This document shows, piece by piece, positions 53,660-62,273 of a stretch of DNA of 64,000 bases (position 1 is its first letter; every line of letters begins with the position of its first letter). The notes beneath the pieces were generated by a model. It saw nothing but the letters and a program-made list of their open reading frames with translations, made no database searches and was not told where the DNA came from. This DNA comes from Sulfurimonas sp. SAG-AH-194-I05 (GTDB taxonomy: Bacteria; Campylobacterota; Campylobacteria; Campylobacterales; Sulfurimonadaceae). Position numbers and translations under genes: made by a program. The DNA is taken from the NCBI RefSeq assembly GCF_029215955.1, contig NZ_JAEMVA010000002.1, forward strand, positions 1-64,000. The letters are read 5' to 3'.

Positions 53660-53730
53660 ATCAAAGTACTTAGTAGAATAATTTCAAAGGCAAAATCATT
53701 CTATTAAGCGCTATTCAAAGAAGGCTCAAT

Positions 53731-54369
53731 ATGATAATCAAATTACTACTCGTAGTACTTATACTACTATCACCTTTATTAGCAAAAGAAGATAAAGATC
53801 TTTTTTCTAAAGAAAAAATGGATAAAATGTCTGCCTATATAGTTAAAAAGTTTTATGATACTTCTAGGGCTAGAAGAAATACATCTTATATGTCTCAAGA
53901 TGAATATAGTTCTATTGAAAAAAAAGCAAAATTTTTAAAAGAGTATAAAAAAGAAAAGAAAACGAAAGCCTTTTATAAAGCAACGCTAGAGGCATACCAA
54001 GTATTTATAAAATCACATAGAACATACATCACAAAATGGAATGCGAAAAGCCGTTCTAAAACTTCTAACTTCTACAAACAAAATATTAAAAGTAATACAG
54101 AATTTTTAAATAAAGTGGCAAAGCATCTCAAGTATTTAAGTAAAAAAAATCCACAAGTAAAATCGTCTCTTACTAACAAATACACCCAATGGACAAAGAG
54201 TAAAGCATCCTTAAATGTCTCTACTGTAAACAAAAATAAAAGTATTGTAAATAAAGGAAAGGTATCCATTGAAGCATCACATTTAAGAACAACAGTAAAA
54301 GCGAGTACTATTACTTTAGCTCCAAAAGCTAAAGCATCTATAGGTTCTGTGTCTATTGGGAAGGAATAA
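53731..54369 (+). CDS. Secreted basic helical protein with solenoid tail
   Basis: 212 residues. Signal peptide (MIIKLLLVVLILLSPLLA), then a Lys-rich helical region (about 20-165; for example KFLKEYKKEKKTKAFYKATL), then a repeat tail (about 170-212) with KSIVNKGKVSIEA, VKASTITLA and the terminus KAKASIGSVSIGKE. The tail motif recurs in the other proteins of the operon. No known domain. 2 nt before the next gene. Confidence 0.7.
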   Translation: MIIKLLLVVLILLSPLLAKEDKDLFSKEKMDKMSAYIVKKFYDTSRARRNTSYMSQDEYSSIEKKAKFLKEYKKEKKTKAFYKATLEAYQVFIKSHRTYITKWNAKSRSKTSNFYKQNIKSNTEFLNKVAKHLKYLSKKNPQVKSSLTNKYTQWTKSKASLNVSTVNKNKSIVNKGKVSIEASHLRTTVKASTITLAPKAKASIGSVSIGKE

Positions 54370-54371
54370 CT

Positions 54372-55370
54372 TTGAAAAATATATGTTTATTTATTATTAC
54401 TTTAGTTCTCATTTCTAATATAGATGCTAAAGACACTCTTTTAAACGAACTTTACAAGAATGAAGTTTTATCTTATACACACAAAATTGCTCACTATGAC
54501 AAAAGAATACAACAATCTTCTTCAAATGCCTGGTTAATACCTCTTAAAAAAAAAGAAAGAGAAAAATTAGCAACATTTAAGAGTAATCATGCAAAAAATA
54601 AAGAAGCGAGTTTTAAAACTCTTTATGAAAAAGAAAAGAAAAAACTCTCTAGTCCCACTATACGTCGTACATTTAAAACAAAAACAGGTTCCATAAGTTA
54701 CTCTGTAAAAAAAACGTATGAAAAAAAGTTCAAAGATGCCTCACGTTTATTAAGCCTAAAAGAAGCATACAATAAACGAAACACAGCCAAAGCTATAATA
54801 GACTCCTTAGCCAAAAAGCATAACACAAATGCTCTTTCATCTTCAAGCGCGCCAAGTACAATAAAAGCAAGAAAAATAGTTACAGAATCTAAAAGATTTT
54901 CAAATGCATCAGCAAAACTCTCTGGAGCAACCAAATTATCACAAGGTCAATCTTCCTTAGCAGCACAATTAACTGCGAAACTAAATGCTATAATACGTAA
55001 ACCAAATGATGCAACACTAAAAAAATCAGCAGTTGTTCAAATGTCTCCCACTCCTATAGCACCACCACGTAGAACAAATCAAATTCCATTTAAAAGAACA
55101 ATATATCCACCTCCACCTAAACCAAAAAAAGTCACGCTAGCTTCTTCTGATTTAAATAACAACAAAACAGTCTTAAAAAATGTAACCATAAATACAAAAA
55201 CCAAAGCTGGAAACATCGATACAAAAGGAAAACTTAGTATGGCAAATGTAAAAATTGCAAAGGGAACCACTTTGAAAAATACAAATATTAACGCTAATGT
55301 TAAGGTAAAAAATGTTTCAATATCTAAAGGTTCAACAGCAGATATTGGTAGTGTAAATATTATAAAATAG
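54372..55370 (+). CDS. Secreted basic protein with Pro-rich linker and solenoid tail
   Basis: 332 residues from TTG. Signal peptide ending near NIDA, a Lys-rich helical part (20-200), a proline-rich linker (TPIAPPRRTNQIPF and YPPPPKPKK, about 222-250), and a tail with NKTVLKNVTINTKTKAG, SMANVKIAKGTTLKNTNI and terminus STADIGSVNIIK. Same three-part plan as the preceding gene, longer. GGAA lies 5 nt before the TTG. Confidence 0.7.
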   Translation: MKNICLFIITLVLISNIDAKDTLLNELYKNEVLSYTHKIAHYDKRIQQSSSNAWLIPLKKKEREKLATFKSNHAKNKEASFKTLYEKEKKKLSSPTIRRTFKTKTGSISYSVKKTYEKKFKDASRLLSLKEAYNKRNTAKAIIDSLAKKHNTNALSSSSAPSTIKARKIVTESKRFSNASAKLSGATKLSQGQSSLAAQLTAKLNAIIRKPNDATLKKSAVVQMSPTPIAPPRRTNQIPFKRTIYPPPPKPKKVTLASSDLNNNKTVLKNVTINTKTKAGNIDTKGKLSMANVKIAKGTTLKNTNINANVKVKNVSISKGSTADIGSVNIIK

Positions 55371-55378
55371 GAGTCCTC

Positions 55379-55894
55379 ATGAAAAGTAAATATTTTTTAG
55401 TAGCTTTAATACTTTTTGCATCAGTCAATGTGTACGCAGTTAATCAGGCGTATTTAAAAACTAAAATTAAAAATAGAGCACAAATGCAACAAGCAACAGG
55501 AGCTTTTAAATACTCCAAGTATAACTATGTATCACAAAGGGACATTAAAGCCGCTCGTTATAACAACAACGTAAACCTTGGTGTAGTAAATGTAAAAAGA
55601 GGGGAACAAGTTCGAGATGTAAATGTCTATGTAGACTCCAACTCAAGAATCGATATTTATAATAAAAGAGAGTCTAAGGTACAAGTAGGAGTTGTTAATG
55701 TTGAAAAAAATGCACGCCTACAAAGTGCAAATGTCGTAGTAAGAGCAAGAAATGGAATTAACATTCGACAACAGGCTGGAAATACAAAGAGAGTTTCTCA
55801 AATCGGTGTAGTAAATATGAGAAAAAGTTCAGCCGTTAAAAATATTAGTACACGTATTGATACAAATAAAAAAATAAAAATTAGTAATTATTAA
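55379..55894 (+). CDS. Secreted solenoid-repeat protein with three repeat units
   Basis: 171 residues with a signal peptide ending NVYA. Three repeats are visible: VNLGVVNVKRGEQVRDVNVY (about 62), VQVGVVNVEKNARLQSANVV (about 100) and SQIGVVNMRKSSAVKNIS (about 143). Each has I/V-G-V-V-N-V/M, a polar turn and V-x-x-x-(N/S)-V/I. It lacks the A-x-IG-x-V-x-I terminus and ends KKIKISNY. Starts 8 nt after the previous gene, followed 10 nt later by the CsgG-like gene. Confidence 0.7.
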   Translation: MKSKYFLVALILFASVNVYAVNQAYLKTKIKNRAQMQQATGAFKYSKYNYVSQRDIKAARYNNNVNLGVVNVKRGEQVRDVNVYVDSNSRIDIYNKRESKVQVGVVNVEKNARLQSANVVVRARNGINIRQQAGNTKRVSQIGVVNMRKSSAVKNISTRIDTNKKIKISNY

Positions 55895-55904
55895 AGGATT
55901 TACA

Positions 55905-57971
55905 ATGGTAAGTAATAAAATGATATTAGGACTAGGGGCAATGTTCTTTTTGTTAAATGGCTGTGGAGGAGCAACTGTTCAGCCAAAGATAGACAAAGCA
56001 AAAGAAAAAATCAAAGCACCAACAGTGCAAAGTACGGATTATGAGTCTTTTTTACGTAATATTGGAAATATGTATAGAGTATATTATGACCCAAAAACTC
56101 CCATTCCTTTTCAAAGTAAGCCTATTACAAATGACACAGGAACAGGTGGACTTCCTGTAGATGTTTCTAAAATGGTTATTACAGCAGTAAGTAAAATAGG
56201 AAAGCCCATAGTCTACATTCCTTATGATCCAAACTATTTAATAAATGAACTCAACACTGGTGGTGCTATTAACCGTGTAATGCCTAGGTATGTCATTAGC
56301 GGTGCCATTACTGAATACGACAAAGGTATTATGAGACAAAGTAGTGGTGGCGGTGTAGATTTCTTTGTGCCTTTTAGTGGTGGCGGAGCAGATGGAAGTG
56401 CTTCAAAAGATGACTCTACAACTGCATCAAGAATCGTCATGGACTTTTTTCTTATAGACTATGCTACACAAACTATGGTGTCGGGAGTGCAATCTACGAA
56501 AACTATTACTGTATATGAACAGTCAAAATCAAAAAATGTAGGGTTTTCTATTTTTGGAAGTGGCTTTGGAATCAATGGCTCTGTTTCAAGAAAACAAGGT
56601 GTACATGCAGCTTTACGACTACTTGTTGAACTCAGTATTGCAGAAATTATTTCAAAAGAAGCTGGTCTTCCATACTGGAAATTATCTAAAGATATCAAAG
56701 CCGATGAAGCAACAATAGATAAAATATACTTTGATATGGACGGACTAAGCGATGCTACAAAAATTGTTCTCATGAAAGAGTACTTAACAAAATACGGATT
56801 TAGAATAAATGATATTCAAGACCAAACACTTGATGCACAAACAGCAGCATACTATGAAGTCTTGCAAAAAGACTTGAATCTCGGTGCACTTGGTAATGGC
56901 TATATAAATACAACTGATTTAGTTACCTTGCATTTCAACTTACCATTTAAAAGAAGTGATAAAAAATATAATAATTCTATGGCGAAAAAAGTAACTATTA
57001 CACCAGCTCCCGTAGTAACACAGCGACATCAAACAGATCCTATTGACAACCTATTTTCCAATATTGATAAATTAAGTTCAATAGCATCTTCTGTTTATGT
57101 AGGCTCTATTGTAGATGCAAACGACATGTATAAAACACCATTCTCAGAAGCTTTAGAAGAAGGGATAAAAAAGTATATTCAACAAAATAAATCTTTAACA
57201 CTTAACGATAAACCTATTGATATTGGACAAAAAACACGTTCATTTAAGAAAAAGAAAAAAGTTGCTATTACCTCTAAACAAAACGTAGTAGAAGTTGTTG
57301 GTTATGTAGAAACTACAGAGAATGGAGTTGAAGTAGAACTTCAAGTATTAAGTAAAGATGCACAAAGATTACGGGTTATAAAAGAAACCTTTCCAATAAC
57401 TGCTCCAGTAGAACAAACGGCTCCAGAAGTTGAAAAAATCATTCCCCAAAAGTCCTATGCACCCCAAAGTTTAGATGCAATGCTACGTATCGCAAAATCT
57501 GATACAGAGATGAAAACTGACAATATCTTTTTTATGACAGATAAGGGTGACACACATCAAATTTACTTAGATGGTGAAAAAATTGAATTTGCACTAGGTA
57601 TTAGAGAAGCTTCTTATGCGTATATATTTGATATTGATTCAAACTTAGAAATAACAACCCTCTTTGACTCAACAACAGATATAGCCTCAAAAAAGTTACA
57701 ACCAGAAGAACTTTATACAATTCCATCTCCAGAAGCTGACTTTGAAATTATTGCTTCAGCTCCTTTTGGTACTGAACTTATTAAGCTCGTAATTTGTAGT
57801 GAACCTTTACATATACCAGAAGTTGTAAAAGCAACACGTTCATTTAAAAAAAGTTCTAAGTCAAATACAGTTGCACCAGAAGCATTTATAGACAACCTAA
57901 GAGCACAAGCTACAAAAAAAGGTGCCCTCATGTATGAAAAAACAATTCTTGTAGAAACAAGAGCAAAGTAA
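55905..57971 (+). CDS. CsgG-like outer-membrane lipoprotein with DUF4384-like C-terminus
   Basis: 688 residues. Lipobox LLNGC at residues 18-22. The CsgG/HfaB-like domain covers about residues 40-270: RYVISGAITEYDKGIM, a Gly/Ser-rich insertion, ASRIVMDFFLIDYATQTMVSG (the TGEV-type strand) and VHAALRLLVELSIAEII. Region 270-345 contains a peptidoglycan-binding-like fold (YLTKYGFRINDIQDQTLD). A C-terminal DUF4384-like domain (about 540-635) has MTDKGDTHQIYLDGEKI and ASYAYIFDIDSNLEI. CsgG forms the curli export pore; here it is the probable exporter for the solenoid proteins. The motif TRSFKK occurs at residues 444 and 644. Confidence 0.72.
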   Translation: MVSNKMILGLGAMFFLLNGCGGATVQPKIDKAKEKIKAPTVQSTDYESFLRNIGNMYRVYYDPKTPIPFQSKPITNDTGTGGLPVDVSKMVITAVSKIGKPIVYIPYDPNYLINELNTGGAINRVMPRYVISGAITEYDKGIMRQSSGGGVDFFVPFSGGGADGSASKDDSTTASRIVMDFFLIDYATQTMVSGVQSTKTITVYEQSKSKNVGFSIFGSGFGINGSVSRKQGVHAALRLLVELSIAEIISKEAGLPYWKLSKDIKADEATIDKIYFDMDGLSDATKIVLMKEYLTKYGFRINDIQDQTLDAQTAAYYEVLQKDLNLGALGNGYINTTDLVTLHFNLPFKRSDKKYNNSMAKKVTITPAPVVTQRHQTDPIDNLFSNIDKLSSIASSVYVGSIVDANDMYKTPFSEALEEGIKKYIQQNKSLTLNDKPIDIGQKTRSFKKKKKVAITSKQNVVEVVGYVETTENGVEVELQVLSKDAQRLRVIKETFPITAPVEQTAPEVEKIIPQKSYAPQSLDAMLRIAKSDTEMKTDNIFFMTDKGDTHQIYLDGEKIEFALGIREASYAYIFDIDSNLEITTLFDSTTDIASKKLQPEELYTIPSPEADFEIIASAPFGTELIKLVICSEPLHIPEVVKATRSFKKSSKSNTVAPEAFIDNLRAQATKKGALMYEKTILVETRAK

Positions 57972-57980
57972 GGAAAGAAA

Positions 57981-60900
57981 ATGAAATATTTATACATATT
58001 ACTCAGTGTTTTAATCCTTACTTCGTGTGGGACAAGTATGCCTCAGGTAAAAACTATCTCTAGTAGCCAAAAATCTGTTTTTATCATTAAACAGTACCCT
58101 ACAACTATTCCCTATCAAGGTAGTACGAATAGCATTATTAAAATGCCTGGAGAGGGAGAAAAAAATGCTCTTGGTGTTCAAATATCCCCAGAGTTAAAGA
58201 TTGCATACGATAATTATTTGAATGGTGATGGTCAAAAATCTCTCAAAGCTCTTAACATAGCAAATACTAAAACACAAGACACCCTCACTTTATTTCAAAT
58301 ATCTTCACTTAAAATTAGAGCATACATGCTAATGGGTGAAAATAAAGAAGCACATAAGGAAATAAAAAATCTCGCCAAGTATGAAATACAACATTTTAAA
58401 CATAACCTTAATGCATCAGCATTTAGAGGTGAAGTTCTTATGAGAGAAGGTAAGTTTGAAGAGTCAAGACAAGTTCTTCATAATGTTCTTAGTGAAATTG
58501 GTTCTTGGGAACTACCAACATCATATGGTTTACCCCCATCAAATATAGATGAACTCGTAGCAATGACAACAGCACAAATTCGATCTTACGTCGTAATTGC
58601 ATCATCTTATATGATGCAACATAAATATAAAGAGGCAAAAGTATGGGCTCAAGAAGCTGAAAGTAGACTCAATGCTGTCCACTATATTTCTAACCATGGG
58701 CTCTACGGAATCTTTTTTAAGTCATACCTTGATAGCTACTATGGTCGTGCAATGAATATGATCTTTTTAGCATCTGCTATTGTTGGAAGTACTGATAATG
58801 AAGAAAAAGCAAATTTTTATTATAATGAAGCTCTTAAATTATTTAAAAAAATTGGCTATAAAAAAGGTGAAATTTTTGTGCTTTCTTTTAAGAGACAAAC
58901 CTTAGATTATCTTCGAAAATATGATACATCAAAAATGGTACATTTACAAGGAAATAGTCTCCTCCCAAATTTTAAAAAAAATGCTAAAGAAAACAAAGGC
59001 TTATATAAAATTCAAAAGTATCCTGATGCAATCGCATATCAGGGTATAAACTCTCAAAGCGTTACTATGCCTAATATAAATGATAAAAATGCACTCGGCA
59101 TCATTATTACACCTGAGCTTAAAGTTGCTTATAACAACTACCTTGGTGGTGATGGAAATAAAGCGATGAAAGCACTTGAAATTGCACAAAATAATACAAA
59201 AGACACCTTAACTCTCTTTCAAATTTCATCCCTAAGAGTAAGAGTTTTAATGCTAAAAGGAATGGATGCTGATGTTCATGAAGAATTAAAATCTTTATCT
59301 CTCTATGAAAATAAACATTTTTCACATAACTTAAATACACTCGCTTTTAAAGGTGAAGTCTTAGTAAGAGAAGGAAGATTAGAAGAAGCAAGAGAAATAT
59401 TTAACAAAGTATTAAATAGTATTGGAGACTGGAACATACCAATAAAATATGGTGTACCACCATCTAATATTTCAGCACTTGTTGCTACAACTACTGCACA
59501 AATAAGGTCAATGGTCGGTATGAGTGGCTCTTATATTATGCAAAACAAATACAAAGAAGCTGAGATTTGGGCAGTAGAAACAGAGAAAAGAATAAATGCT
59601 GTACATTACCTCTCTGCACATCCCTTATATTCAACATATTTTAATTCTTACCTTGATAGTTATTATGGCCGGGCTATGAATATGATTTTCTTATCTGCTT
59701 CTCTTTTGGGTAGTGATACTGATAGAGAAAAATCAGAATATTATCATCTTGAAGCACTTCGATTTTTTCAAAAAATTAGTTATGAAAAAGGTGAGATTAT
59801 AGCCTTAGCAATTAGGTCACAAACTCTCTTTTACCTTAAGCAATATGAAAAAGCAGATGCTATTGCACTCCAAGCTATTAAACTTGCTAATAAAAAGAAA
59901 ATGTATGATTTTATTTGGAGAATCGAAACTTTACGTGGGAAAATTTTACTCGAAAACAAAGAAATTGATGCTGCACAAATCGCCTTTGTAAATGCTGCAA
60001 ATGTAATCGACTTAGTAAGCGGAGACCTAAAAACAGACTTTTCTAAAAGAAGGTTTGGTACAGGTAAAGACGATTTAGTTTATAACCTAATGCAAATTAA
60101 TCTTACAAAGAAAAACTACCAACAACTGTTCGTAGATGTAGAGAATGGTCGTGCACGTGCCTTTGTAGATATTATGCGTAATAGAGCAGTTTCTCCAAGT
60201 AATAGTGGACGATTAGAGAGTATTCGTGCTATAGATAAAAAGATTAAAAAACTCATCATTCAAAATTACTCTTTTGGAAATATGCATACTAATGTAAATA
60301 TGAAAGAACAAGATAAACTTCGAAAACAACGCGCTATTTTAGTTCAAGAATTAGTAAAACTGGAACCTCAGGCTTCTTCTATAATCACATCAAAGCACTA
60401 CAGTTTACAAGAAATTCAAAAAGGCTTAAAAAATACAGAAAGTATTTTATATTTTTTACCTGTAAAAGCAAATGATAAAATAAAAGCACTTTACATTTCA
60501 CATGCCAACGTAAGGTTAAAAACATTTGCAATAACAGGAAAGGAACTTTCAAATATTATGAAGAGTTACCTTATCAAAATTGGGGCTTATGATAATTCAC
60601 TCAATACTCAAATGCGTTCTTTTAAAAAGAAAAATAAACGTGTAGATGCAGCAGGAGGGAAAGTAAAAGAACCACTCAACGTTCTTCACACAAGATTACC
60701 TCTTAGAGATATTCAAACAAAAAGACTTTACATAGTTGGAAGTGGAGCAACAACTTATGTTCCATGGGCAACATACAATAAATCATTAGAAATTTCTTTG
60801 TTACCAAATGCAAGTTGGATTCTAAATACTTCAAAAAAATCACATGCTAAAAATGTAGTTATTGTTGGAAACCCTAACTATGGTGGAGAACTTGACCAAC

Positions 60901-61433
60901 TGCAAGGAACAGTTAAAGAAGCACAAAGCTTAGCGAAAATTTATAATGTTAAACCTCTTCTTTATAAGAATGCTACATTGAAAAATATTACAAAAAATAT
61001 TGGAGATGGTGCTAAAATACTTCACCTTGCTACACACGGAGTATTCTATACTGATAAACCATTAGATTCTGCAATCTTTCTCTCTAAAGACTCCAAGCTT
61101 TATACACTAACTGCCAAAGAAATTTTCAAAAATCCTATAAAAGCGGATCTTGTAGTACTCTCAGCATGTGAAACGGGAATGGGAGCAAATGTAGCAGGAG
61201 ATGATTTACTAGGACTTCCACGAAGTTTCTTTTTGGGAGGTACAAAGGCAATCCTTAGTAGTCTATGGCCTATTGACGATGAGGGTACAAAAGAGTTTAT
61301 GACTGAGTTTCATAAGTATGCAAAAGAAGGAGAGTATGAAAAAGGTCTCCTTAAAGCAAAAGAGCATTTAAAAGCTAAAGGCTACCCTGCTTCTGTTTAT
61401 GGTGCTTTTGTTCTTTATGGTATGAGTTTATAA
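57981..61433 (+). CDS. TPR-CHAT lipoprotein protease with duplicated N-terminal halves
   Basis: 1150 residues. Lipoprotein signal (LLSVLILTSCG). Two homologous ~300-residue segments follow (about 27-315 and 335-625), each containing QYP...IPYQG or KYP...IAYQG, a TPR-like array with DTLTLFQISSL and a shared SYLDSYYGRAMNMIFL. TPR-like helices continue to about 720. The CHAT domain (about 880-1150) has the catalytic His1019 in HLATHGVFY and Cys1063 in LSACETGMG, plus SSLWPIDDEGT. CHAT proteases are caspase relatives; some are activated through TPRs. Lipidation and operon neighbours place it in the cell envelope, possibly processing the exported proteins. Confidence 0.88.
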   Translation: MKYLYILLSVLILTSCGTSMPQVKTISSSQKSVFIIKQYPTTIPYQGSTNSIIKMPGEGEKNALGVQISPELKIAYDNYLNGDGQKSLKALNIANTKTQDTLTLFQISSLKIRAYMLMGENKEAHKEIKNLAKYEIQHFKHNLNASAFRGEVLMREGKFEESRQVLHNVLSEIGSWELPTSYGLPPSNIDELVAMTTAQIRSYVVIASSYMMQHKYKEAKVWAQEAESRLNAVHYISNHGLYGIFFKSYLDSYYGRAMNMIFLASAIVGSTDNEEKANFYYNEALKLFKKIGYKKGEIFVLSFKRQTLDYLRKYDTSKMVHLQGNSLLPNFKKNAKENKGLYKIQKYPDAIAYQGINSQSVTMPNINDKNALGIIITPELKVAYNNYLGGDGNKAMKALEIAQNNTKDTLTLFQISSLRVRVLMLKGMDADVHEELKSLSLYENKHFSHNLNTLAFKGEVLVREGRLEEAREIFNKVLNSIGDWNIPIKYGVPPSNISALVATTTAQIRSMVGMSGSYIMQNKYKEAEIWAVETEKRINAVHYLSAHPLYSTYFNSYLDSYYGRAMNMIFLSASLLGSDTDREKSEYYHLEALRFFQKISYEKGEIIALAIRSQTLFYLKQYEKADAIALQAIKLANKKKMYDFIWRIETLRGKILLENKEIDAAQIAFVNAANVIDLVSGDLKTDFSKRRFGTGKDDLVYNLMQINLTKKNYQQLFVDVENGRARAFVDIMRNRAVSPSNSGRLESIRAIDKKIKKLIIQNYSFGNMHTNVNMKEQDKLRKQRAILVQELVKLEPQASSIITSKHYSLQEIQKGLKNTESILYFLPVKANDKIKALYISHANVRLKTFAITGKELSNIMKSYLIKIGAYDNSLNTQMRSFKKKNKRVDAAGGKVKEPLNVLHTRLPLRDIQTKRLYIVGSGATTYVPWATYNKSLEISLLPNASWILNTSKKSHAKNVVIVGNPNYGGELDQLQGTVKEAQSLAKIYNVKPLLYKNATLKNITKNIGDGAKILHLATHGVFYTDKPLDSAIFLSKDSKLYTLTAKEIFKNPIKADLVVLSACETGMGANVAGDDLLGLPRSFFLGGTKAILSSLWPIDDEGTKEFMTEFHKYAKEGEYEKGLLKAKEHLKAKGYPASVYGAFVLYGMSL

Positions 61434-61444
61434 GCTAAATAGCT

Positions 61445-62188
61445 ATGAAATACTTTGTATTATTTTTCATTATTAGTGTCAGTCTTTTTGCCAATGTGGG
61501 AAAAATTATACTGCTTAAGGGAAAAGCAACCATTCTAAGAGAAAAAAATATCATCCAAGCGAAGCTTGGTGATACAATTTTTACTAACGATAAGATAGAT
61601 ACATACAAAAAAACTAAACTAAAGATTATTTTAAATGATAACACAACCCTAACCTTTGGTCAAAATACAGAATATACACTTGATGCATACAATGATAAAA
61701 AAAATCCAAAATTAGAAATGACGCTCCTAAGTGGTCTTCTCACAACTGTAAGTGGAAGAATAGGAAAAATTGCACCACATAAATTTAAACTACGAACAAA
61801 AACTGCTCTTATTGGAATTCGTGGTACGCACTGGAGAACTTTTGTAGGTAAACGCTACGAAAATAGTGTTTGTTTTAAAGGTGCTATAACAATTAAAACA
61901 GCAAAAAAACGTTTTGAAATTCCTTCTGGATATATGCTTATAACTAAAGATGGAGTATCTCAAAAATTTAAAATGAATATGAAATTCTATAATTCACTTT
62001 TAAAAAGAGCCCAAGCAAAACAAAAATTAAAAGTAGTGTCAACACAAGTATCACAAACTAAAGATCCTAGAATAGAAACAAATACTATTCAAGTTCAAAA
62101 TGCAAACCTCAACACAAATGTAAAAATAAACAATGTAAATGTCTCTTCCAAAGCATCTGCCACTATTGGAACAATAAAACTTGACTAA
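61445..62188 (+). CDS. FecR-domain periplasmic protein with solenoid tail
   Basis: 247 residues with a signal peptide (ending LFAN). FecR domain about residues 20-160: GDTIFTNDKIDTYKKTKLKI, LNDNTTLTFGQNTEYTLD and FKLRTKTALIGIRGTHWRT. No sigma factor or TonB-type signalling gene is adjacent, so it belongs to the secreted FecR group rather than an anti-sigma factor. The C-terminus carries the operon motif: NANLNTNVKINNVNVSS followed by ATIGTIKLD. Last gene of the operon, 11 nt after the CHAT gene. 62189-62273 holds only promoter-like A/T-rich sequence and AAGGTAG. Confidence 0.82.
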   Translation: MKYFVLFFIISVSLFANVGKIILLKGKATILREKNIIQAKLGDTIFTNDKIDTYKKTKLKIILNDNTTLTFGQNTEYTLDAYNDKKNPKLEMTLLSGLLTTVSGRIGKIAPHKFKLRTKTALIGIRGTHWRTFVGKRYENSVCFKGAITIKTAKKRFEIPSGYMLITKDGVSQKFKMNMKFYNSLLKRAQAKQKLKVVSTQVSQTKDPRIETNTIQVQNANLNTNVKINNVNVSSKASATIGTIKLD

Positions 62189-62273
62189 TCCTACCTCTCC
62201 GTAAAAAACAACCTAACACTTATGTAACAGTTCTTTTATACTATTGCAAGATATTATAAAAGAAGGTAGTTTT

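Larger units (their letters stand above)
53009..53664 (+). repeat. 328-bp tandem duplication
   Basis: The coding units at 53009-53299 and 53337-53627 are direct repeats with a period of 328 bp. The differences are scattered substitutions, mostly third positions, so the duplication is recent or kept alike by gene conversion. Confidence 0.8.

Noticed and set aside
53009-53664. Tandem repeat as a CRISPR array
   Set aside because: Only two 328-bp units, both coding; no short repeat-spacer pattern and no cas genes anywhere in the window.
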